In this document: positions 29,921 through 39,430 of the stretch, in pieces
Numbering within the stretch: position 1 is the first letter of the stretch
How the letters are laid out: every line of letters starts with the position of its first letter
Source: Symbiodinium natans
Lineage: Eukaryota; Sar; Dinophyceae; Suessiales; Symbiodiniaceae
Reading direction: 5' to 3'
NCBI GenBank assembly: GCA_905221605.1
Contig: CAJNDS010002621.1
Span: 186,001-250,000, forward strand
Length of the DNA: 64,000 bases
The notes under the pieces: generated by a model
Seen by the model: only the letters and a program-made list of their open reading frames with translations
Told to the model about the DNA's origin: nothing
The model's database searches: none
Translations under genes and position numbers: made by a program

Positions 29921-31970
29921 GGTAACCCTAAACGCTAAACCCGAAACCCACCTTCTTTGGCTACTGGAAACCTGCTTAAAACCCAAAGGTGAACACCTCC
30001 TGTCCCCTGCACCCCAACAGAACCTTATGAAGGTAAGCTCCCTGTTTAGTAGAAGGATTCCTCCACCTTCAGAACAGCCCCCCTTGTTCTTTGCCATCAA
30101 GCCCTACTAGCCCTAGTCTCTAAGTGATGATACCCCAAGCAAGTCTATCTGAGCCTGAATACCCGAAGCCTCTAAGCTATAAGGCCGCCCATGAGCCTCG
30201 AAGCCCGCCCATGAGCCTCTAAGCCCGAAGGGCCCTAAGGGCCCTAAACGCATGAGCCTCGAAGCCCTGAACCCTAAACCCATGGTTTAGGGTTTAGGGT
30301 TTAGGGTTTAGGGTTTAGGGTTTAGGGTATGAGCCCTAAACCCTAAACCCTATGAGCCCTAAACCTCTAAGACCCTGCTGCCTAAACCCTCCACTTCGTA
30401 GCCCAGCGGTGCCCTTTTCCCCTTTTTTGAGGTCAAGGTTTAGGGTCTAGGGTTTAGGGTTTAGGGTCTAGGGTTTAGGGTTTAGGGTTTAGGCTTTAGG
30501 ATTTAGCGCATGGGATTCTATGGCAGCCCAGTGTTACCCTTTTCCCATTTTTTGGGTTCAAGGTTCCCTTGCAAAGAAACCAACCAACAAACATGGTCAC
30601 TGCGCTACCAAGTCATCGTGTTCTGAAGCCCAGAAGGATTGACTCTGAACCTTCTTGGAAATAAAGGGGGTTAGGTTTTGTTGTTGCTCATCTACTAATT
30701 CGGGGGTTATGAAAGAGAGCGCCGGTTAAAGGGTTTCTGAGGGAAGTGGAGGATCTCTAAGCCCTAAACCCCAAGCCCTAAACCCTAAACCCTAGCCCTA
30801 AACCCTAAACCCCAAACCCTGAACCCTGAACCCTAAACCCTAAACCCTAAGCCGTCGGCAGAGAAAGGGAGTGGAAGTCGGTGGAGGACTTTGGGCGGTT
30901 TGTCCGATCTCGGCTTTGGCCTATATACTACCATTTGCTTAAGAACCCCCTCTTTTTTTAAAAACTTGTTTGGGTTCTGGGCTCCCTATAATTGGTAAGT
31001 AGCCCAAAAAGTACGTACTTGATTTCCCCTGGTGTCACTGAAAGCATAAGAAGAAGAATCCCTATATCACCCTTATACGGAAGAATTGTGTTTTTCTTTT
31101 TTTGGGGGGGGTCTTAAGCAAACGGTATCATGGGGTTGGGCAGCCCGATTTTTTCGGGCTTAGGGTTTTGGGGTTCAGGGCTTTTGGGGTTTAGAGTGTT
31201 GGGGGGTTGTTTAGAGTTTTGAGGTTTAGGGTTTAGGGTTTAGGGTCTAGGGTTTAGGGTTTAGGGTTTAGGGTTTAGGGTCTAGGGACAGGGAGATGTT
31301 CGCAGCCAGGCAAGTCCGTGCGCGCGAAGTACAGCTTCTTGGCAGCTGAGAGTTACGCCGCCGTAGAATTTTAGGAGCTTCCGAAGCTTAGAGCCTCTAA
31401 CCCTAAACCCTAAACCCTAAACCCTAAACCCTCCCAATTTTGAGGCTCAAAATAGCCCAAAAACCTTGTGCAAGAAGGCCTCTGTGCCCCAACATCCGAA
31501 AATAGGAGTCAGGGTTTAGGGTTTGGGGTTTAGGGTTTAGGGTTTAGGGTTTAGGGGTCCTTAGAGTAGCCTTAGGGTAACCCTACCCTTCCAGGGACCT
31601 GGGTGTGGTGTCCTTAAGGGTTCGAGTGACCTTCATGTTAGGTCCCGGGAAGTACCGGTTTAGGGTTTAGGGTTTAGGGTTTAGGGTTTAGGGTTTAGGG
31701 TTTAGGGTTTAGGGTTTAGGGTTTAGGGTTTAGGGTTTAGGGTTTAGGGTTTAGGGTTTAGTTTCTTCATGGCCCGCCATATGCCCTTCAACCGTTCCCA
31801 GACACCCGGCAAACCCAAGCTTCGGAGTTTGTCCACCCAAAATCCCAAACCCTAAATCCCTAAACCCTATCCTAAACCCAAAATCCCAAGCCCGAAGTTC
31901 ACAACCCCCGAGCCCTAGCATCCCTCAGTTAAGCCCCTGAACACCCTAGACTTCAGCCTAAAAAAAAACA

Positions 31971-32701
31971 AACTCTCAGACCACCCTAAGCTCAAGCCTG
32001 CCTAAATTAGTAAACCCCCCTCTGGCCGATGCCGGCACTGCCACTGGCCTCGCGGTCCAGGAACTGCGACACTTGCGGGAAGAGCTGCCGGGCAAGAACG
32101 ACAATGCCCTGCATCGCAGCATGAGGCTGCCCAGGGGGAAGCGTGACCATGCCAGCAAGCGGCTGCTAGGTGCCTATGCTGGCGACACCTCACGCCACAG
32201 CCTCTGCGGGCTACTGCTTGGCCACTCCGATGGTGCCTGCCTGCCGCTAGGTTTCGAAGAGAGCGCAAAGAGCTCCGAGGAGGCATCGGCCTCGGGCAAG
32301 AAAACTCAAGGACAGTTCGTCTCTCTCCTACACGGCTTTCGGGCGTAGAGTGATGTCAGGAGAGTGAAGTGCATCAAGTGCCTAGAGCTCAAGCTTTTCG
32401 GCTTGGCGTCTGAAGTTTCCTGGAGTCCTGGAGAAGGCGAGCTTTTCCTTGAACCTGTGGCATTTCGGGATCGGTAGGGTATGGACCACAGCCAGGAGCT
32501 GCTCCCACTTCTGCCTTGGCGTCGCACTGGGCAACCCAGCGTCGCTGCCGCCGCGGACAGTCGCCGTACCGGTGAAGGCTACCGCTCACCACCACTGCAG
32601 ACTGTGAGGCAGCACCGCTAGCTGCTAGCTTGGCCACAGGCTGCTGTGTCGTGGCGAGCAATGACGCGAACTCTCAGACCACCCTAAGCTCAAGCCTGCC
32701 T
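31971..32701. other. 665 bp GC-rich segment between 33 bp direct repeats
   Basis: A 33 bp word beginning AACTCTCAGACCACCC and ending CTCAAGCCTGCCT occurs at 31,971-32,003 and again at 32,669-32,701. The 665 bp between contain no telomere-type repeat, are GC-rich, and have several overlapping frames. The best plus-strand frame is open from the left repeat to 32,348 (about 120 codons, including ELRHLREELPGKND). Minus-strand frames of 90 and 94 codons overlap it. I recognise no family. It could be a decayed gene or retrocopy, or a segment inserted with a duplicated target. Confidence 0.55.
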
Positions 32702-34376
32702 GAACGCCAGAACCTATCGCTTCCTATACTACCCTAAGCCCGAAACCCTAAACTCCCGAACCTATCACTTAAGGAACTCAAGCCCATGACCCCTAAATCC
32801 TATGCCCCAAGCCCTCAACCCAATGGGGTCACCATCTGCCCCCAAACTGGGTTTAGGGTTCAGGGTTCAGCTTGAGGGTTTGGGCTCTAAATCGTGAGCC
32901 CTTTACAGCCTGCAAACCCCAACAACCCTGTGAAGTCTCTTCCGGGTCTGAAACCCTGACCGCCCCCCCTTCTCCCGCCTTAGACTCTGCGCCTAGACCC
33001 TGCCCTCAACCCCTTGTCCCTAAATCCTGTTCCCGTAAACCCTAAACCTTACACCCCGTAAAGCTCTAGTCCCTTTCCGCGCGTCGGAGGCGAAAGCCTT
33101 GCGAGGGTCTTGGGCCTTGCTTTGCAGGCCGTATCGTTTTTGTTGGGGTTTCTTTGGGGCTGAGGGTCGGGGGGCTTGGGGTGTAAGGTATACGTAAGGG
33201 TGTGGGTCTTTGGTGGTTTTAGGGTTTAGCTTGGGTTTGTTGCCGCCCTTTCTTGCAGCATTGAGCACTTGAGACTGGTCTCACGGTGTAGTACAAGTTA
33301 AGAACAGTTGAGAGCTTAGTGGGGTTGATAAGGTTTCGGTCTCAACCCTATAACCCTAAACCCTAAACCCTACTATCCTATGCCCGACAGGCCCTGAATC
33401 CTGAACCCCAACCCTAAACCCTCGACCCTAAACCGAAGGGTCTAGGGCGGGGTCAGGGTAAGGTTTTAGAGCCTAGGGCTTAGGGCTTCACCCTAAACCA
33501 TCAATCCTCATCCCTAACCTGAAGCGGGGAATCCCGATTTCTCAGTGATCATCAGCGGATTAGACGAAAGGATGGGCTTGGGGGGGACCCTATGAGACAC
33601 CCTGAGCGCTCCAAACCCGAAACCCTAAGTTCTTATGAAGCCCCAAGCCTTGATCCCCAAACTTCGGGTTTAGGGTTTAGGGTTTAGGGTTTAGGGTTTA
33701 GGGTGTAGGGTTTAGGGTTTAGGGTTTAGGGTTTAGGGACCCTTAGGGACCCCAAAGCCTTCGACCCTCTCTGCAGTTCGGCTGATCTTGAGGCCTCCGA
33801 TCCCCGTAGCCTTTTCAACATCCCCGACTCCACTTTGAGCCCCCGAGGGTTTAGGGTTTAGGGTTTAGGGTTTAGGGTTTAGGGTTTAGGGTTTAGGAGT
33901 TCGGGCCCTTGAGCGTTTCCCAGACCCCGGGGAGAGGATCCAAAAAAGTAGAGCCCTCAAGTAGTACCCTAGACTACGCTTGGGTCATTTTAGGAACCCT
34001 GAAGGGGATCTACTTTTTTGATTCTCCGAGGGGTCTGGAATCCCTAACCCTAAACCCTAAAACCCTGGAAGCGACAGGACCTGGGCTTTTCACAAGACTC
34101 GGCGGCCTCGTGTGACCCGGCGCGAAAAATTTGGATGGGTTCAGGGTTTGTAAGGTTAATAGAGGGCTTCAGGACTTTTAGGGTTTAGGGCTTAGGGTTT
34201 ATAGGGTTTCGGATTTAGGGTTATAAGGCCTCGGAGGCGTTTAAGGCTTATGCTAAAAGGTTTACAAGGCGTCCGAGGTCTAGGGTTTCGGGCTGAGGGT
34301 CCCGGATCTGTCATGAGGAACTCTTGAGCACAGTCCCGGGCGCGGAGCTAAGCTACACCAGTGGCTCAAGAACCTT
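32702..34376. other. Gene-free: degenerate CCCTAAA and TTTAGGG
   Basis: Scattered degenerate CCCTAAA/CCCTGAA runs (32,730-33,060; 33,345-33,440) and TTTAGGG arrays (33,664-33,740; 33,846-33,897). 33,903-34,052 contains a palindromic pair (TCCCAGACCCCGGGGAGA ... TCTCCGAGGGGTCTGGA) around GGATC-AAAAAAGTAGA, another small inverted-repeat element. No gene seen. Confidence 0.6.
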
Positions 34377-34520
34377 ACTTGGAGGTTCATGGTACTTATT
34401 GACCAATTGAAACTGTACTTCTAACTGTACTTGCAACCATATTATGGCACTTAAGGGGCTTATAAGGTGGGTTATGAGTGCAGTTATAGTTGGTTAGGAA
34501 GTACCATGAACTTCCAAGTA
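34377..34520. repeat. MITE-like element, family M1 (intact reference copy)
   Basis: 144 bp with terminal inverted repeats ACTTGGAGGTTCATGGTACTT and AAGTACCATGAACTTCCAAGT. The body is AT-rich (AACTGTACTT repeats, ACCATATTATGGCACTTAAG, TTATAGTTGGTTAG). No TTTAGGG unit is inside. I see no clear target-site duplication. Confidence 0.82.
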
Positions 34521-36344
34521 TTCTTCATTGCGGAGGTTGCTTGCAGGGTCGAAAGTCGTTTTTTAGGCTTGTACAGTGAGAAATTTCTACAGTGAGAAAT
34601 ATCCTTGCTTGACAGACAAGACAAAAGCTAACCTAAGCACGAAACTACCTCAAACCCCAAACCCTAAACCCTAAACCCTACGCAGCCCTCGACCTGAATC
34701 AAAGATGTTGGGCCCTTCTTGGCCCTTCCGAAAACTTGGGTCTTGGCACAGGCTGGGCAAACCTAGGGCTTAGGGTTTAGGGTTCAGGGTGTAGGGTTTT
34801 GGGGTTTAGGAGCCTTTACAGGATCAAAAATTCTCTGTTGTGCGCCGGGTGGCCCTGCATTCTCTTCAATCTGCCACGTCTCACGCTTTGTCACGAGTCT
34901 CAAAGCCCTCAGCCCCTTAACGAATCTCCAAACCCTAAGCCGGTAGCCTTCAAACCTCTTTGGTTATGTAGAATCCTCAGCCCCTTAATGAAACCCTGAA
35001 CCCTAGGCCGGTAGCCTGTAAGCCTTTTCGGTTATGTAGAATCCTACTACAAAAAAAACTCATGGGTTCCCCTACTACCCTCTTCTATACTACCCCTCTC
35101 TAGGTTCCCCCCTTAAGTAACCTTAATGGCCTAATTATCCTCAAATAGCTTTAATTGTGGGGGGGAACCTGCTCGTCATTGAAAGCGTTTTCAGACTCAA
35201 CTGTGAACAATGAGGAGAAAACAAAGAAATAGCAAATGAATATGTATTTTCCAGAGCCACAAACAAAGAACATTTTACTTCGAACATCCCCACCCTCCCT
35301 GGGTAGAGATACTTTGGGGTTGGGCACTCCAGGGACACTCTACGGTTGGGCTCCAGGGACACTCTGGGGTTGGGCACTCCAGGACACGCCGGGCTGGCAC
35401 TCAGGGGGTCTTTTTGGGGTTGGGCACTCCAGCCAGGACCCTCTAGGGCTGGGCACTCAAGGAAACTCTGGGATTGGGGACTCCAGGGACACTCTGGGGT
35501 TGGGCACTCCTGGATGAGCGAGGAGTAGACCGGGCGAGGACAAGAGGGTGGGGAACAACCAAATATCAAACAAGAACAATCGCCAGCCACTCCAAGAAAA
35601 TAGAAATGTCACAAATAGGGGGGGGGGAGTATAGAGGGGGGAACCCACGAGAATGAAAGGTTGGGACCTACTCGGATCCAGGTCACCTTACTTCAGTTGC
35701 CTACGTACTGTTTGCGGGCTGCGCCGTCCAAACTAGTAGCCCATACCCTAGACCTTATAAGCCCTTAAAGCCGTAAACGCCCGACAATAACTCCTATAAA
35801 CCCTATACACCCCGACCCCTAAGCAAACTAAGGGATTGATACCCTGAAACCTACAGACCCTAAACCCTATAAATTCTAGAAACCCTCTAAACCCCATAAC
35901 CCTTCAAGGGCTTTGTATCCCAACTACTCTTTTGCAGGGCTCGGGCTTGCGTAGCTTTGGGGTTTAGGGTTTAGGGTTTAGGGTTTAGGGTTTAGGGTTC
36001 AGGGTTTAGGGTTTAGGGTTCAGGGTTCAGGGTTCAGGGTTCAGGGTTCAGGTTTTAGGTTTTAGGGGTTAGGGTAGCTTTAGGCGCTTTGTTTGGAAGT
36101 CTCCCTAGGATGACAGTGCCGGCGCCCAGAGGCTCAGGGTGTAAAGGGATGAAAGGGGTTTGAAGGGTGTTTTTAAAGGCTTCAAAAGGCTTAAAACGGC
36201 TTGAAGGGGTTGAAGGATTTGTTGGTGCAGACGTATAGTGTGCAGGAGCATAAACGTGCTTTGGGTGTGGTGTTCTTGTGCCCAGTACTGTTTCGGCTTG
36301 GTTTGAACGGGGCACTGCCAGCCCGAAGGAAAAGCAACTGGGTT
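34521..36344. other. Gene-free: tandem duplication, minisatellite and arrays
   Basis: 34,907-35,045 is a two-copy tandem duplication (period 68 bp) containing CCTCAGCCCCTTAA and CCGGTAGCCT. 35,311-35,514 is a minisatellite of about 26 bp units (GGTTGGGCACTCCAGGGACA core). 35,955-36,068 is a TTTAGGG to GTTCAGGG array. 36,055-36,405 has a 116-codon minus-strand frame without recognisable features. No gene. Confidence 0.62.
35311..35514. repeat. Minisatellite, about 26 bp units
   Basis: Seven or eight diverged copies of GGTTGGGCACTCCAGGGACA followed by CTCTGG. Frames on both strands stay open across it because the unit has few stops, producing spurious 93- and 149-codon frames. Confidence 0.8.
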
Positions 36345-36480
36345 GTGAAGTACTAGACTTTTTTTTTTGGTTCTGGGTTCCTATGATAGCTACTTCTACC
36401 TTCAAAGTTTATACCTCTTTTCCCTAAGCCCTAAACCCTAAACCCTAAACCCTAAATTCTCCAGGGTCTACTCCAAAGTA
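36345..36480. repeat. MITE-like element, family M11, with a telomere-type insert
   Basis: Aligns with 15,777-15,873 through TTGGTTCTGGGTTCCTAT and ATAGCTACTT. After TATACCTCTTTTCC, CTAAGCC plus three CCCTAAA units and AAATTCT (about 36,424-36,459) intervene before CCAGGGTCTACTCCAAAG, which is continuous with the T-run in the other copy. Confidence 0.8.
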
Positions 36481-38373
36481 GGGACAAAGTAAGTCCAAGC
36501 CCAGGCGATTTGATGAGTGCTGGCACCTTCAAGGGGCAGCACGTGCTCTGGCCAAATGGGAAGGGGTTTAGGGTTTAGGGTTTAGGGTTTAGGGTTTCGG
36601 GTTTAGGGTTTAGGGTTTAGGGTCCCTAAACCCTAAACCCAAATGGGAAGCCCGAGCTTGTACTTCGTGAAGGCCTGACTGAGGGGTACATGGGATATGG
36701 GGGGATATGGGGGATACGGGGCGGACATGGGGGCTATGGGGGGATGTGGAGGATATGGGGGGATATGGGGAGGGGGGGTACGCGGATGCTGGCACTATGC
36801 TAGTATAGGGTTAGGGTTTAGGGTTTAGGGTTTAGGGTTTAGGGTTTAGGGTTTAGGGTTTAGGGTTTAGGGTTTAGGGTTTAGGGTTTAGGGTTTATAG
36901 TTCAGGGGCCTCTGCCTTTTTGACCTTATGTAGGTACTTCCATTTCTCTGGGCCATGGACACCGGAAAGTTGCCACTCTGGGTTTGTATGCAGGTTGCTT
37001 TTCGGCATATGCTTGTCTTCGGCATCTGCTGGGGTGCCTCGGGCTTAGGGTTTAGGGTAAGCAAGAACCCACCGTTCAAAAGGCAATAGTGTTTCGTGGC
37101 AGTTGTCTTGCTGGAAACAAACATCTTGCTGAAGCAAGCCATGGACACCAACTCAGACAATCAGCCCCCCCCTCCAAATGAGCCAGCATAAAGGGTATAT
37201 GTCCCAAAAACCTGCAATCAAGGCCAACATGAAGAACACTACCCTAAATCCTAAAGCCCTCAAACCCTGAACAGGTCGTGCTTGTGGAGGTCTAAACCCG
37301 AAACCCTAAAACAAGCCACGCAGTGCCTCACGAAACGTCGCGCCCAAAGTTAGTTCGAAACTGATTTGGGAAGTGACAGGTGCAGATTCGTGTTTGGGCT
37401 GGTTTTTTTGGCGGGGGGGGGGGGGGGTTAGGGTTTAGGGTTTAGGGTTTAGGATTTAGGGTTTAGGGTTTCGGGGGGCTTAGCCCTAAACCCTAAACCC
37501 TAGGGCTTAGGGTACTGGCCTCTGAGCCCGTAAGCCAAGCTGACGATCGAGGACACGCAAAGAAACCTGAAGCTCGTCCACGTCTACCCCAAGGTGCGCT
37601 GGGAGTCAAGGAGGTTTGGGGTTTAGGGCTTGGGGAATAGGGTTTAGGTTTTGGGGTTTGGGGTTTAGGGTTTAGGATTTAGGGTTTCGTGGTGCCCACG
37701 GAACCCAACTCCATAGTGCTGCAGCTTGTCGATCATTGTTCAGGGTTAAGGGTTTAAGGTTCAGGGTTGTCTGAACCCTAAACCCTAAACCCTAAACCCT
37801 AAACCCTAAACCCTAAACCCTAAACCCTAAACCCTAAACCCTAAACCCCCAAGTGCATGTTGTACTACAAGAAGTCCAGACCATTCCTTTGATTGGCGAA
37901 AGGACAACGGCCATTAGGTCGGTTCTAGACGCTAGCTTGGGCCCCTGTAGAATACGGGCCCTTACAATCCGAAAATCCGAAACCGTAATCCCTGAACCCG
38001 AAACCCTAAACCCTAAACCCGAATCCCTGAACCCTACACCGAGGTCCCCAAAACTCGACCCCAAGGACTCCATGGTTTAGAGTCTAGGGTTTAGGCTGTC
38101 GGGTGTAGGGTTTAGAGATTAGGGTTAGGGTTTGGATTTAGGGTTTAGGGTTTAGGGTTTAGGGTTTAGGGTTTAGGGTTTAGGGTTTAGGGTTTAGGGT
38201 TTAGGGTTTAGGGTTTAGGGTTTAGGGTTTGGATTTTAGGGTTTGGGGTTGAGGGTTTAGGGCTTTTCCTGTCCGAGCCATTCTTAGTACACGCCGTTCT
38301 CTTTTCTCACATTTGCGGGACATGCTCCTCCTCCCATTTCGTGCCCTGCCAGTCTGGGATTCTTGTGGTCCTT
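36481..38373. other. Gene-free: GGATATGGGG minisatellite and arrays
   Basis: 36,689-36,778 is a G-rich minisatellite built on GGATATGGGG. TTTAGGG arrays are at 36,562-36,622, 36,805-36,897, 37,428-37,470 and 38,125-38,240. A CCCTAAA array is at 37,780-37,850. 37,505-37,615 is a filler with one open frame (AKLTIEDTQRNLKLVHVYPK), with no family recognised. 36,888-37,160 has a 90-codon minus-strand frame that I do not accept. Confidence 0.62.
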
Positions 38374-38585
38374 ACTTGGAGGTTCATGGCACTTAGAGGG
38401 TTTAGGGTTAGGGTTAGTTATATCCTCAGTGTCTAATTGGGGTGTAGGGTTTAGGGTTGAGGGTTTATTAACCAATTATATCCTCAATTACAGTTGTATA
38501 ACCATATTGGGGCACTGAAGGGGCTTATATGTGGGTGTTTTAAGTACAGTTGAATAGGTTAACAGGTGCCATGAACCTCCAAGTA
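38374..38585. repeat. MITE-like element, family M1, with two telomere-type inserts
   Basis: Ends ACTTGGAGGTTCATGGCACTT and AACAGGTGCCATGAACCTCC match the intact 144 bp copy at 34,377. This copy is 212 bp because TTTAGGG-type sequence occurs at about 38,397-38,416 and 38,440-38,468. Confidence 0.78.
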
Positions 38586-39217
38586 TGTTTAAGGGGTATA
38601 ACCCCTAGATCGGACCGGTAATCTTTATGTACCTGATATAGTCCCCATGTAGCTAAATAACCTGTAAATCACCCCTAAAGTCCCTTATAGGGGTCCCTTC
38701 CTTCGTGCAGGTGCCGTTCCTTAATCGTGGGATTTGGCATGTTTCTCAATTAAGCAGTTCTACTTACCAATAGTTTTCAGAGGCTTTTTAAGGACCATCC
38801 GAGTAGTAAGAAGTAAGGACGTGTAAGTAGAACGGTACGGATATCTTCCCGAAACCCAAACCCTGAGAATCCTTACCTCCGGTGTTCTGGTTCCTCTAAC
38901 ATCCACATTTGGGCCACGGGCCGGGGTGCCTTGAAAAGAATGCTTAGGCTGTTGGCCTCTAGCCCGAGAGGCAAGGGTAATATAGGGATCGGAATAAGTA
39001 CGAGTAGTATTCCCTCATGGCCCCTTTAGAATTGACTATGATTGCCCCCTATATCTACACCCTAAACCCTAAACCCCATTCTGATTATACAGGCCCCTTA
39101 TGGTATGCAGTATATAGCCCGTCAGTGTATGGGCACTGCCAGGTCGAAACAGGTGGCGTGGCCAACGTGCCCAATGGCCATGGACCCAGGTGGTTGATGA
39201 TATAGGCTACGGGGTTT
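38586..39217. other. Gene-free: small palindromic elements including M7 copy 3
   Basis: 38,590-38,830 contains short inverted repeats without a recognised family. 38,978-39,105 is an M7 element (TAATATAGGGATCGGAATAAG) with an extra ACCCTAAACCCTAAA inside its right half compared with the copies at 13,038 and 17,009. 39,120-39,215 is unique. Confidence 0.6.
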
Positions 39218-39430
39218 AGGGTTTATAGGTTTATAGGTTTATAGGTTTATAGGTTTGTAGGTTTATAGGTTTATAGGTTTATAGGTTTATAGGTTTATAG
39301 GTTTATAGGTTCATAGGTTTTTAGGTTTTTAGGTTTATAGGTTTATAGGTTTATTTATAGGTTTTATAGGTTTATAGCTTTATAGGTTTATAGGTTTATA
39401 GGTTTATAGGTTTATAGGTTTATAGCTTAG
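39218..39430. repeat. Octamer array (TTTATAGG)n next to TTTAGGG
   Basis: About 25 units of TTTATAGG, with occasional TTTGTAGG, TTCATAGG and TTTTTAGG, lead directly into TTTAGGG at 39,428-39,450. The unit differs from the telomere heptamer by insertion of TA and loss of one G. Confidence 0.93.

Larger units (their letters stand above)
24078..31970. other. Gene-free region: arrays, coding-like fillers and MITEs
   Basis: TTTAGGG arrays are at 24,085-24,115, 24,477-24,554, 24,830-24,916, 25,040-25,190 (GGGGGTTTAGGGTTTA higher-order units), 27,797-27,915, 29,720-29,795, 30,430-30,505 and 31,660-31,762. CCCTAAA arrays are at 24,304-24,352, 26,284-26,362, 26,848-26,935, 28,475-28,540 and 30,768-30,850. 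M9-type palindromes are at 25,268-25,372 and 26,519-26,617. 28,029-28,068 is a T17 run followed by (TG)n. Fillers at 26,363-26,440, 27,440-27,530 and 28,172-28,290 are GC-rich and open in one frame (for example KPKDKIAAEIRTTPDLWGG), a weak hint of gene fragments. 25,610-25,903 has a 97-codon minus-strand frame over a TAG/GTA-rich simple sequence. No gene is supported. Confidence 0.62.

Noticed and set aside
35141-35656. Overlapping frames up to 149 codons over the 35.3 kb minisatellite
   Set aside because: Produced by a 26 bp unit with few stops; peptides are simple repeats such as LGLGTPG.
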